Positions 43,757-52,202 of a stretch of DNA of 64,000 bases are shown in pieces. The stretch covers positions 1 through 64,000 of the forward strand of contig JBAZGS010000003.1 of assembly GCA_041652755.1 (NCBI GenBank), given 5' to 3'. Origin of the DNA: JAQTTT01 sp041652755 (GTDB lineage Archaea > Nanobdellota > Nanobdellia > Tiddalikarchaeales > Tiddalikarchaeaceae). The stretch's first letter is position 1; each line of letters opens with the position of its first letter. The position numbers were made by a program, and so were the translations under genes. Under the pieces are notes generated by a model, which worked only from the letters and a program-made list of their open reading frames with translations, ran no database searches and had not been told where the DNA came from.

Positions 43757-45485
43757 AATAAACCTCTAGAACTAATAATGCAATTAATAAACCTATTAAA
43801 AAGCTGACTGCTATTTTTGGCAGAATTATATTATAATCAATAATTATTTCATTGTTTTCTTTGCTTATTGCTTGGCTTGCCAATTGCTCGCTTAATAAAG
43901 AGAATTGCTTAGAGTATTCAAAGAAGATTATTGCCTGCAAAGGCTCTGAATCCTTGAATGTTTGGCCATATTCATAATAAGAGTATGCAAGTATTGGTAT
44001 GATTTTTTTTGATTCTGCTAAATTAATGTTCTTTGCAGCCAAATCCATTAATATTGTTATTCTTTCATCAAGGTTTTCGTCAGTAACTCCCGCCAAAGAA
44101 AGAGCTAAGTTAGAGTTAGAGATTGATTTCAGGCTTTCAAACAAAGAAAAGACTATGTTGCCATTATTGTAAGCTTGAACGCTTCTGTCAATCAAATCAT
44201 TTGAGGATTCAGTGTAATAAGATTCCTGCATTGACTTGGCATAGTTGAGCAATGTTTTGGCATTTTCAATCCTAGTGTATGCAAGCTCTGAGAAATCATC
44301 CTGGTTGAATTCATAGTATAAATCACCGGTTAACAAATCTTTTAAGCCAAACCATGACTCGCTGGTTTTTAGCCTTACTTTGGCAAATGCCAGATTATAC
44401 AATGCACTGATTGAATCATTATGTTGGAAATCATCAATTGATGAATTAAGCAAATCTTTTGCCTCGAACATTCTCTCTATTGAAATGCTTATTGCTTCAA
44501 AGTCATTGGCATTGTCTATTATTAATTTGTTTCCAAAATTGTTTTCAAAAACATTTATTGAACTGTTAATTTCACTAATCATTTTTGGCAAGTCGCTAAG
44601 GTTTAAAAGATAATCAATCAAGTAAGTGGTATAGATTGAGTTTATTCCAACTCTTACTGAATAGCTTGAGGCGCTGTAATAATTTTCTTGCAAATACAAT
44701 TCATTCATTGTTTCAATGTCTTTGCTTGTTGAATTAATCAATGATTCAATTGACAATGAATCAGTATCATTAAGTTTTGAAATATTGGTATTAATGAGCT
44801 GATTAAAGCTTGAATTGGCATAGTCAATTAAGTTTTCGCTCATTATTTTCATGAAATCATTGAATTTTGATTTGTTTAGTTCGCTGCTTGGCTCGCTGAA
44901 AATTATTCCGCTAAAAAAAGCATAAGCTTGGTTTATTGTTTCAACCTCTATTATGTCAAGGTTTAAGGATTCATTATCAAACAAGTATTTGGTGCCTTTT
45001 GGAATGAGAATTGTCTTTAATCCTGAATCTTGGCAAATCTTAGCTTTCTCAACCACTCCTCCTACAACTCCAATGCTTTTATCAGGATTGATTGTTCCGG
45101 TAATTGCAGCATCTGTTTTTAAATCAGCGCCCATTAGCTCAGACATTGCCAGTATTGACATTGCTGCTCCAGCGCTGGGCCCTCCGATCATTGGAGAATT
45201 CGCGCTTATTGAATATAAAAAATCTTTGTCATTGCAATTAATTTCAAGAGTTTGGCATGCAACATCAACTGCCATTCTGGCGCTTGATTGGGTGTCTGTT
45301 TCAGCCAAAGGCATTGTGTTAAAAAACACTCTTCCAGAGCCGCTAATTATCTCTAAGTTTAGTGTTGCAAACAAGCCTATGTATTCATCCCCTCTCTCCT
45401 GAACTCCAAGCACAGTCATTTCTCCTGCAAAGCAGGATGCGAAGCATGATGATATTAAAAATAAGCATAACAGTAATTGTTTCAT
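43725..45485 (-). CDS. Secreted/membrane Lon-like (S16) protease without ATPase domain
   Basis: 586 residues. A signal peptide (MKQLLLCLFLISSCFASCFA) precedes the S16 protease domain, with Ser in GGPSAGAAMSILA and the catalytic Lys in GGVVEKAKICQ (Ser-Lys dyad). A long helical region with many asparagines follows, and a C-terminal transmembrane helix (FLIGLLIALLVLEVYY) ends the protein. There is no AAA+ domain, so it is an ATP-independent Lon-like protease facing outside the membrane. Its substrate is unknown; turnover of envelope proteins is plausible. Confidence 0.85.
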   Translation of the reverse strand: MKQLLLCLFLISSCFASCFAGEMTVLGVQERGDEYIGLFATLNLEIISGSGRVFFNTMPLAETDTQSSARMAVDVACQTLEINCNDKDFLYSISANSPMIGGPSAGAAMSILAMSELMGADLKTDAAITGTINPDKSIGVVGGVVEKAKICQDSGLKTILIPKGTKYLFDNESLNLDIIEVETINQAYAFFSGIIFSEPSSELNKSKFNDFMKIMSENLIDYANSSFNQLINTNISKLNDTDSLSIESLINSTSKDIETMNELYLQENYYSASSYSVRVGINSIYTTYLIDYLLNLSDLPKMISEINSSINVFENNFGNKLIIDNANDFEAISISIERMFEAKDLLNSSIDDFQHNDSISALYNLAFAKVRLKTSESWFGLKDLLTGDLYYEFNQDDFSELAYTRIENAKTLLNYAKSMQESYYTESSNDLIDRSVQAYNNGNIVFSLFESLKSISNSNLALSLAGVTDENLDERITILMDLAAKNINLAESKKIIPILAYSYYEYGQTFKDSEPLQAIIFFEYSKQFSLLSEQLASQAISKENNEIIIDYNIILPKIAVSFLIGLLIALLVLEVYYERALFNKRK

Positions 45486-45533
45486 TATTTATTCTTTTAA
45501 TAGCGGGTTTTTAATAAGTTTTTGAAATTAATA

Positions 45534-45597
45534 GGATAATCAGAAAGAACGAGTACTCATCATGCTTTCAGCCCGCCTGTTATTCATCATTTTATCC
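45534..45597 (-). ncRNA. C/D box guide sRNA (2'-O-methylation)
   Basis: 64-nt sequence on the minus strand with all four boxes in canonical order: C ATGATGA (45584-45590), D' CTGA (45568-45571), C' ATGATGA (45557-45563) and D CTGA (45540-45543). Guides of 12 nt (45572-45583) and 13 nt (45544-45556) precede D' and D, with 4 nt between D' and C'. A terminal stem GGATAA/TTATCC encloses the boxes. It is the type of RNA that guides fibrillarin-dependent 2'-O-methylation of rRNA or tRNA. The D' guide is complementary to CCCGCCTGTTAT, whose first ten bases resemble a conserved stretch of archaeal 23S rRNA as remembered; the targets are not verified. Confidence 0.9.
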
Positions 45598-45634
45598 AGT
45601 AATTATTAAAAAGCACTGATTAATATAGTTTAAG

Positions 45635-46552
45635 ATGCAAATAATTAAGCATAAAGGCTTTTTTAAGATAAAGACTAAGGATTACATAATCTCTCTTGAC
45701 TGTGACACTCATGATTCTGATTTTAACTTCTTATCCCATAGCCATATGGACCATTTGTTTAAGACTAATAAGAAAGTAATCACTAGTGATGAAACCTTTG
45801 AATTGGCAAAATTGCGCGGATTTAAATACAATAGGTTAGATAATATTCCAAGCAATATTTCACTGCTGAATTCTGGGCACATGATTGGCTCAAAATCTTT
45901 ATTCCTTACAGAAAATAATGAGTCAGCATTATTCACTGGGGATTTTTCCACTAATTCAAGGGCTTTTATGAAGGGATTAAAAGTAAAAGAATGCAGCAGC
46001 TTAATCATTGAATCAACTTTCGGAAAGCCTGAATTCATCTTCCCTGATTCTAAAAAAGAGGTTAAACTGGCTAAAGAGTTCATTGAAGATAATATTAAAA
46101 AGAATTATTTAACAGTGCTTATGGGTTATCCTTTGGGCAAAATGCAGGAGATCATGCATTATTTCAAAGATTATTCCAGCATCCTCCATCCTGAAATTGC
46201 TAAGTATGAAAAAACTTTGAATGGTTTCGGTTTATGCAATGGCAATAATTGCAAGCTTAATCCTGACTTATTGTTTTCTCCTTCGCTTAATTCAAAAAAT
46301 GAATATTTTAATAAATTCAAAAAAACAAGAGGCTTAAAGTTCGCGGTTTTTAGCGGATGGAATCTGAATCCTTATTATAAGAGGCGATTCGGGGCTGATG
46401 AGGGCTTTACTTTAAGCGACCATGCTGACTTCAAAGAGTTATTAAGCACAGTCAAAAAAAGCAAGGCAGAAAATGTTTATGTGCACCACGGCTACTCTAA
46501 AGAGTTTTCCAAATTCTTAAGGATTGAAGGAGTTAACGCGATTGATTTATAA
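45635..46552 (+). CDS. MBL-fold RNA exonuclease/mRNA 3'-end processing factor-like protein
   Basis: 305-residue metallo-beta-lactamase-fold nuclease of the beta-CASP group. The metal-binding motif is FLSHSHMDHL, with NSGHMIGS, LFTGDFST and the C-terminal HADF and VHHGY motifs. Archaeal homologues process or degrade RNA. No KH domain is present, so it is the short type and not aCPSF1. It follows the C/D sRNA in divergent orientation. Confidence 0.85.
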   Translation: MQIIKHKGFFKIKTKDYIISLDCDTHDSDFNFLSHSHMDHLFKTNKKVITSDETFELAKLRGFKYNRLDNIPSNISLLNSGHMIGSKSLFLTENNESALFTGDFSTNSRAFMKGLKVKECSSLIIESTFGKPEFIFPDSKKEVKLAKEFIEDNIKKNYLTVLMGYPLGKMQEIMHYFKDYSSILHPEIAKYEKTLNGFGLCNGNNCKLNPDLLFSPSLNSKNEYFNKFKKTRGLKFAVFSGWNLNPYYKRRFGADEGFTLSDHADFKELLSTVKKSKAENVYVHHGYSKEFSKFLRIEGVNAIDL

Positions 46553-46577
46553 AATATAATGATTATCTATTACTTTA

Positions 46578-47327
46578 ATGATCCCTATATTATTGAGCAC
46601 TGCATGCTATCACAATAAGTATGAGAGCGTTATTGATGCTGCAATTAGGGCTGTTAAACCAAACCATGAAATTGATGGAATTGAAGTCTCATTTTTAAAA
46701 ACTAGCGAATGCTTTGATTTTAAAGCAAATGATGAGCTTATTAATTATTCAAAAAATAACCAAATCTTTCTTCATGCTTGCACAAAAAACATTGTTTACT
46801 CGGATAATTTTGAAAGCAACAAAGTATTAAATAAATTAAAAAACATTTATGATTTATTAAATGCAAAGCAAATAACATTTCATACTGAAAACATTGGCTC
46901 AATTGATTACTTGATTAAGCAAATGAAAGTATGTAATTTAAACATAGAGACTCCTGATGTTATGCACACAGAAGGCAATTATTTTGAAAGCATTGAAGCT
47001 CTTTTGGCTTATCCTGAGTTAAGCTTAACTCTTGACATTGAGCATTCTAGGAATCATTTGAATAAATTCATGAATTATGGAATAATTGAAAGGATTTCTG
47101 AAATTCATTACAGCAATTATAATCCTAATATTAATCATGATTGTTACAGCACTGTTTTTGAAAGATTCAACAAAATTATTGAGTTGATTAAATTAATCAG
47201 GAAGCCTGTGGTTATTGAGATTGATTTGAGGAATTATTCCCAGCTAAATGATGAGTTTATAGATGAATCAAGATTCATAATCTTAAATGAAATAAAACTA
47301 TTAAGAGATAGTCTTACTTCATTTTAG
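46578..47327 (+). CDS. Xylose isomerase-like TIM-barrel protein
   Basis: 249 residues of the AP endonuclease 2/sugar isomerase TIM-barrel superfamily. The barrel strands include IEVSFLK, ITFHTEN, NIETPD, LTLDIEHS and VVIEIDL, with His and Glu/Asp residues (HTEN, DIEHS) at positions that bind metal in the family. Length is short for a sugar isomerase. It may act in sugar metabolism or DNA repair (endonuclease IV-like); the sequence does not decide. Convergent overlap with endA of 14 bp. Confidence 0.65.
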   Translation: MIPILLSTACYHNKYESVIDAAIRAVKPNHEIDGIEVSFLKTSECFDFKANDELINYSKNNQIFLHACTKNIVYSDNFESNKVLNKLKNIYDLLNAKQITFHTENIGSIDYLIKQMKVCNLNIETPDVMHTEGNYFESIEALLAYPELSLTLDIEHSRNHLNKFMNYGIIERISEIHYSNYNPNINHDCYSTVFERFNKIIELIKLIRKPVVIEIDLRNYSQLNDEFIDESRFIILNEIKLLRDSLTSF

Positions 47328-47829
47328 TCCAGGCTGATTCCCAGTAAGTCACATCACTTTCATCGTCAACTATTCCTAAAAGCATTTTCTTTTTCACACT
47401 GTGGCAAACCCTTATTAGTTTAGAGTAGTCGCCAATTTTTAATGACTCGTTTTGGCTTACGCAATAGATCAGCCATATTGCGTGGTCCTCTCCTGGCGCA
47501 ACGCCTTTGTCATAAACTCTAAAATCAAAGCCGTATTTTAGAGCAGTTTTTACAACGAAGCCGTTATTCCTTAAATCAGAAAAAACCTTGTATTTCAAGA
47601 TGAATCTTTTGTCTTTTTTAGAGAAATAATTCATTAAATCTTTTTCGCTTAATTCTTTGCCTGATTTATGAATGACTATTTTTTCTTTAGACAGTAAATA
47701 AAGCGCTTCTATGCCTGAAAGCTCAAGATTTCCTTTGATAAGTGTTCCGATAAATCCTTTTGAATGCAAAGAATTGGCCGTTCTTTCGTCATGGATTATT
47801 ACTAAATCATTAATTAGCTCTGCATTCAT
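47314..47829 (-). CDS. endA: tRNA splicing endonuclease (EndA)
   Basis: 171-residue archaeal splicing endonuclease that cuts the bulge-helix-bulge at exon-intron borders. The N-terminal domain is followed by the nuclease domain with YKVFSDLRNNGFVVKTALKY, FRVYDKG (catalytic Tyr), GEDHAIWLIYC (catalytic His) and KLIRVCHSVKK (catalytic Lys). The length fits the alpha4 type. The window contains an intron-bearing tRNA-Trp (55189-55311) as a possible substrate. Its start overlaps the stop of the Ig-like surface protein gene by 4 bp. Confidence 0.93.
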   Translation of the reverse strand: MNAELINDLVIIHDERTANSLHSKGFIGTLIKGNLELSGIEALYLLSKEKIVIHKSGKELSEKDLMNYFSKKDKRFILKYKVFSDLRNNGFVVKTALKYGFDFRVYDKGVAPGEDHAIWLIYCVSQNESLKIGDYSKLIRVCHSVKKKMLLGIVDDESDVTYWESAWTKMK

Positions 47830-49454
47830 ATTTTACTATTAGATTTTCTTTGTTTTAAAACATTGTTCTTAACAAACAAAGATGCCAGTATTGCTAAAAG
47901 TATGAGGCCTGCATAAGAGTAGTATTCTTTAACTGATAAGATTATCATTCCAGTAATGCTGTTAGAGTAAGTTGTTTGGCTTGTAGTGTCAACGCCGTTT
48001 GCTAAAAGATTGACTGAAAAAACGCTGATGCCATAATCATTCATGATGCTGCCTAAATTGTTCAGCTGGTACTCCTTTGATTGCCCTGGGTTTAATAAAA
48101 AGCTCATGTTGCTTATTTCGGAATAGTTAAAAACTGTTAAAGTGTATTCGTTTTGCCTTGAGCCATTGTTTGTAACCTTCACTTTTGAATAACTCCTGAA
48201 GTAGTCTTGAACTTCTAAGTTTCCGCTGTAGCATTCGCTGAAATTTTGAACAGTGAAGTTGTGGGTTATGGTTTTTGTTCTTTCGCAATAATTGTTGCTT
48301 TTAATTATTAACTCAGCCTTTGCATCATTAGTGTAATTGAAATACTCGCTGAGATTGATGTTCATTGATTCTTTCGGCTCTAAATAAAAATTTAGGCTAA
48401 TTTGGTTTTTTCCATAAATTAATAATCCATTATATGAATCAGCCATTAATCCAGCATTTGCCACATCAAAAGTTACAGTCTTATTGTCATTCTCGCAATA
48501 ATCAAAAAAAACGTTTTTGTCCTCTATTTTAAAGTCAAAGCAGTTCAATGCTTCATAAGTTATTTTTGCAGTTATTAATCCTGAATTAAGGGATTGGATA
48601 GTTATCTCCCCTGTTTTAAGTCCGATTTCATCGCATCCAAGCACTAAAGTAAATGGTATTATTGCCTGCTCTTTTGATTCAAGAGTCAAAACTTGGGGAG
48701 TTATTAATATATTATTTGTTGAATTAATTATTTGGTAAGCATCTTGGCTGAAGCCTAAGTTTTTTATTGTAATGTTTGAGTTTACTGACTGTCCTGGGCA
48801 TGCTTTTAAGTTTTCCAGCACAACTGCTGTTGTGTCGCAGTTTCTTAAGTTAAATGATTTAGAGACTGTTTTTGTTAAATACTCATTTCTTGCAGTAACT
48901 ATTATTTGATTATCTTCCTGGCTCATTGAATAGTAGTCAAGATTGTATTCTTTTAATTCTCCAGGACTAAGTGTGAGATTAAATGGGTCATTATTTATCA
49001 TTAAAGTTATGTTTTCTTCGTATTTGCCTGTGTTGTTTACAGTTACATTGTAAGGCATTATTTGCCTTAAGCAATAATTGTTGCTTTCGCTTACTATTGT
49101 AATATCAACATTGTGGCAGTCAAAGACTTCATAGTTGAAACTTTTAGTTTCTTTGTTATTTTTTGAATCAGCTATGATGAATGACAATGAATAGTTGCCC
49201 GGGAAAGGAAGTGAAACGTTGTAGTCTATTATTTTTTGCTCGCTAGGCATTAAAAAAAATCCATCCCCTAGCTGTTCGCTAAAGGATAATGCTGCTCCTG
49301 GGCTAACAGCATATGATACTTTGTAGTATTCAACTCCTGAATAATCATTTGTTATGACTATTGATGAGTTGAAACTATCCTGCATGCAATGCTGTTCCCC
49401 GAAAGCAATCCCTAAAAAAAACAAAAAAAATAGGGTGAATAATTGTTTCTTCAT
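47826..49454 (-). CDS. Membrane-anchored Ig-like surface protein A
   Basis: 542 residues. A signal peptide (MKKQLFTLFFLFFLGIAFG) is followed by several Ig-like beta domains with NEW-type or CARDB-type features: repeated N-glycosylation sites, regular cysteine pairs (YCLRQ, CPGQ, YCEND, YCERT) and LNPGQSKEYQL. A C-terminal transmembrane helix (YYSYAGLILLAILASLFV) and basic tail anchor it; the motif ITGM lies just before the helix. Likely part of the cell surface or pilus-like complex. It overlaps the next gene by 4 bp, so both are coproduced. Confidence 0.7.
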   Translation of the reverse strand: MKKQLFTLFFLFFLGIAFGEQHCMQDSFNSSIVITNDYSGVEYYKVSYAVSPGAALSFSEQLGDGFFLMPSEQKIIDYNVSLPFPGNYSLSFIIADSKNNKETKSFNYEVFDCHNVDITIVSESNNYCLRQIMPYNVTVNNTGKYEENITLMINNDPFNLTLSPGELKEYNLDYYSMSQEDNQIIVTARNEYLTKTVSKSFNLRNCDTTAVVLENLKACPGQSVNSNITIKNLGFSQDAYQIINSTNNILITPQVLTLESKEQAIIPFTLVLGCDEIGLKTGEITIQSLNSGLITAKITYEALNCFDFKIEDKNVFFDYCENDNKTVTFDVANAGLMADSYNGLLIYGKNQISLNFYLEPKESMNINLSEYFNYTNDAKAELIIKSNNYCERTKTITHNFTVQNFSECYSGNLEVQDYFRSYSKVKVTNNGSRQNEYTLTVFNYSEISNMSFLLNPGQSKEYQLNNLGSIMNDYGISVFSVNLLANGVDTTSQTTYSNSITGMIILSVKEYYSYAGLILLAILASLFVKNNVLKQRKSNSKI

Positions 49455-51568
49455 TTCCAGTATTTTAACTCTGTTTTTGATTGGTTAAATGCTCTTATTC
49501 CAAACACTATTAAAGCGCTGAGCAATCCAAGTCCCATTATTGAAACAATTATGTTTGAAGCGCTGCCTATTGAAACAAAGCCTGTTAAAAAACTTGAGCC
49601 GTAACTTAATGTTAAATTCTCAGTGTTTATTACAACATTTGATTCAAGCACTTGGCATTCGGCAGTTTGGGTTTTTGTTTCATTTGGAAGCAAGTATACT
49701 AAGAATTTCTCGCTCTTTCCGCTTAATATGTATTTGCTTTCTGGACTAACCCTTACTTCACCATTGAAGCCTGGCACAACAATTGTGTATTCTCTTGCAT
49801 CGCCATTATTGTTTGATACTAATATTTCAAATATTGCTGCCTGGCCTTTTTCAAGGCTTAATGAAGTGTTCAAAGCTTCTACTGTTGCATCCCCGTAAGT
49901 CGGCAATTCGTAAACTATTAATGTATAGTTCACGCTGCTGCATTCAGTGCTGAAACTTGAGCAAGCTGTTGCGCTTATATGGTAAGTTCCTTTTGAATCA
50001 GCTCCTGAAACCACTGGAACATTTATGTTTTCAGATTCTCCTGGCTGCAGTGACACAGTTTTTGTTAATGATGCAAAATCACTTGCAACAGTTACAATAT
50101 AAGTATCCTCTGTGTTTCCGTTGTTTCTTACAGTTAATTGGTTTTCTGAATGGTTTCCTGCTTCTATTCTTACAACCCCTTTATTCCATGAAGCTAAAGG
50201 TGCATATTCCAGCTCGCTTATTACTAATCCGCTAGCTATTGAGCCTACTTTTTGCATTTCTTCATTGTATACGCTTATTTCAAAGCCAACATTTCCGCTT
50301 AAGCCTGATAGTTGTCCGCTTAAGTCAAGTGTTCTTGAAGCTATCTGCCCTTTTTTTAGGGTGAATAATCCTCCAAGGAATGTGTCTTCTTCTCCGTTTA
50401 CTGAATAAACAACTCTTAAATTTTCATCAAAGTCTCCAGTATTATTAATAGTAAAGCTAACAGTTAAGCTATCTCCTTGTAAAATGTATCTGTTTAGTCC
50501 ATTTATTCTCAAGTCAACTTTGTTCACCAAATCGCGGGCTGAAACGCTTACTGTTATTTGCTTTGAATCAAGAACCAAGTCTGAATGCTTTAATTTAAGT
50601 GTCAAGCTTTGTGTTCCAACATCTGCTAATTTTGCGCTAACAATTATTTTACCTGTAGCTGTTTGTCCTGGATTGATTAAACCTGTAGATTCAACAGTAG
50701 TAGATAAGCTGCTAACAACTTCGAATGAATAGGTTGTTGGGTATGAGCCATTGTTTAATACGCTGAATTCGCATTCGCTTTCGTCATTTTCTTTGGCATA
50801 GCAATTAGCCATTGTTAATTTTCCAGCTCTGTCAAGTGAAACAGATTCTCCAGCATTAACTATTCTTAAGATACTTAAAGGCAATCTTTGAACTGCTTGG
50901 TCAGTTGAGCTGACTTTCATTATTAAAATATTAGCTCCTTGTCCGAATGGGCTTGTAAAGCTTACAGCTTTTGCATTTGAGCTCATGTTAGCTACCATTA
51001 AAGTGTCGCTAAATATTGAGCCTCCTGCTCCGCTTATTTTAGGGCTAAAAAAGTCAACTGCATAAGTGATATTGTTTGTCTGATTGTTATTGTTAATCTT
51101 GTATTCAATGCTTAATGAACCTGCATAGTCATCCATGTCTGTTATTTCAATTTTTGAATCTCTTGAAATGCTTGAATCATAAGTAAAATAAGCCTTTGCA
51201 AAAGTTTCATCATTTAATAGCAATTTAACAGTGTATTCTCCATCGCTTAATGATGGGATAGAAATGCTAACAGCATAAGCTCCATCTAAAAGCAAATTTT
51301 CAGGGTTGCTGAACTGGCTTACATATTGAACTCCGCTTAGTTCTGTAACACCTGATGTTGTTCCTGTTTTAAAATACACTAATTTTAACTTTGAAACCTC
51401 ATAGGGGTTTCCTTGTCCTGCTTCATAGTCTATGAAGCCGTAAAGAGTTAATGAGTCTTGAGCAGTCAAAACTGAATCAAGCACATTAACGCTTGCAATG
51501 TAATTTGGCGCACTATATCCTGCAGCCAAGCCTAATAATATGATTAGGGCTAAACTAATTTTTTTCAT
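49451..51568 (-). CDS. Membrane-anchored Ig-like surface protein B
   Basis: 705 residues. A signal peptide (MKKISLALIILLGLAAGYSA) and repeated Ig-like domains of CARDB type (SVSFTINNTGDFDENLRV, NQLTVRNNGNTEDTYIVTV, FEILVSNNNGDAREYTIVV) end in a transmembrane helix (NIIVSIMGLGLLSALIVFGI) preceded by LTGF. This matches the layout of surface protein A downstream, to which it is translationally coupled, so the two are probably subunits of one surface structure. Rich in Ser, Thr, Val and Asn, as in S-layer proteins. Real receptor or structural role unknown. Confidence 0.7.
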   Translation of the reverse strand: MKKISLALIILLGLAAGYSAPNYIASVNVLDSVLTAQDSLTLYGFIDYEAGQGNPYEVSKLKLVYFKTGTTSGVTELSGVQYVSQFSNPENLLLDGAYAVSISIPSLSDGEYTVKLLLNDETFAKAYFTYDSSISRDSKIEITDMDDYAGSLSIEYKINNNNQTNNITYAVDFFSPKISGAGGSIFSDTLMVANMSSNAKAVSFTSPFGQGANILIMKVSSTDQAVQRLPLSILRIVNAGESVSLDRAGKLTMANCYAKENDESECEFSVLNNGSYPTTYSFEVVSSLSTTVESTGLINPGQTATGKIIVSAKLADVGTQSLTLKLKHSDLVLDSKQITVSVSARDLVNKVDLRINGLNRYILQGDSLTVSFTINNTGDFDENLRVVYSVNGEEDTFLGGLFTLKKGQIASRTLDLSGQLSGLSGNVGFEISVYNEEMQKVGSIASGLVISELEYAPLASWNKGVVRIEAGNHSENQLTVRNNGNTEDTYIVTVASDFASLTKTVSLQPGESENINVPVVSGADSKGTYHISATACSSFSTECSSVNYTLIVYELPTYGDATVEALNTSLSLEKGQAAIFEILVSNNNGDAREYTIVVPGFNGEVRVSPESKYILSGKSEKFLVYLLPNETKTQTAECQVLESNVVINTENLTLSYGSSFLTGFVSIGSASNIIVSIMGLGLLSALIVFGIRAFNQSKTELKYWK

Positions 51569-51686
51569 TTTTTTTCTTAAACCTCGCGATTAATGGATAA
51601 AAAGATAAACAAATCTTTTTAAAAACATTTCTAATTAGCGTTTTTGTTAAGAAAATTTTATAAAAACAATTACTTAAGCTTTTATT

Positions 51687-51932
51687 GTGAATAAACAAGT
51701 TGATATTAATTTGACTTTAAGATATATGGAGTTGAAGATGCAAATACAAAACATCTATGGAGATTCAAAAATAATAGAACTTGAAGGGGAATATATTAAT
51801 AAAAAAGGGTTCATGAACCTGAATGCAAAGGAAGCTAACACTGCAATGCAGGATTTGACAAGAATATATTCTAGAATGATTAAAGAAAATGAAACTTCCA
51901 AAAAAAATGATTGCTTAGATGATGCGCTTTAG
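51687..51932 (+). CDS. Small uncharacterised protein with GTG start
   Basis: 81 residues starting at GTG 51687; a TATA-like TTTATAAAAA lies about 30 bp upstream. The sequence is helical at both ends (LTLRYMELKMQIQNI, EANTAMQDLTRIYSRMIKEN) with a short beta-like centre. No cysteine or membrane segment except one late Cys. Family not recognised. Confidence 0.45.
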   Translation: MNKQVDINLTLRYMELKMQIQNIYGDSKIIELEGEYINKKGFMNLNAKEANTAMQDLTRIYSRMIKENETSKKNDCLDDAL

Positions 51933-51945
51933 GCTAGAAAAAAGA

Positions 51946-52134
51946 TTAATCCCTGTAGTGTTTTATGCAGTCAACTACTGCCAAAGTGTATTCTTCCAAA
52001 ACTTCCATTAATCTATTATTAAAATCTTCATTATTTGTAGATACAATAAACATGGGTTTGTATTCTTTTGCCAAATCTGATAATTCCGCTACCATAAAAA
52101 AACTATAAAAGAATTTATTTAAATAAGTTTCCAT
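51946..52134 (-). CDS. Possible small uncharacterised protein
   Basis: 62-residue ORF between two supported genes. An internal ATG 39 bp downstream (MVAELSDLAKEYK) would give 49 residues. The pattern FIVSTNNEDFNNRLMEVLEEYTLAVVDCIK is compatible with a small helical protein. No Shine-Dalgarno or homologue can be claimed; it may be spurious. Confidence 0.3.
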   Translation of the reverse strand: METYLNKFFYSFFMVAELSDLAKEYKPMFIVSTNNEDFNNRLMEVLEEYTLAVVDCIKHYRD

Positions 52135-52202
52135 TGCTTCATTAGTTTTTTATTGGCAAAAAATTAACAATCAATGGAAGAATAAAAAAATAAGGGAATT
52201 GA

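Noticed and set aside
43725..45485. Full LonB protease
   Set aside because: No AAA+ Walker motifs are present; only the S16 protease domain with a signal peptide and C-terminal helix.
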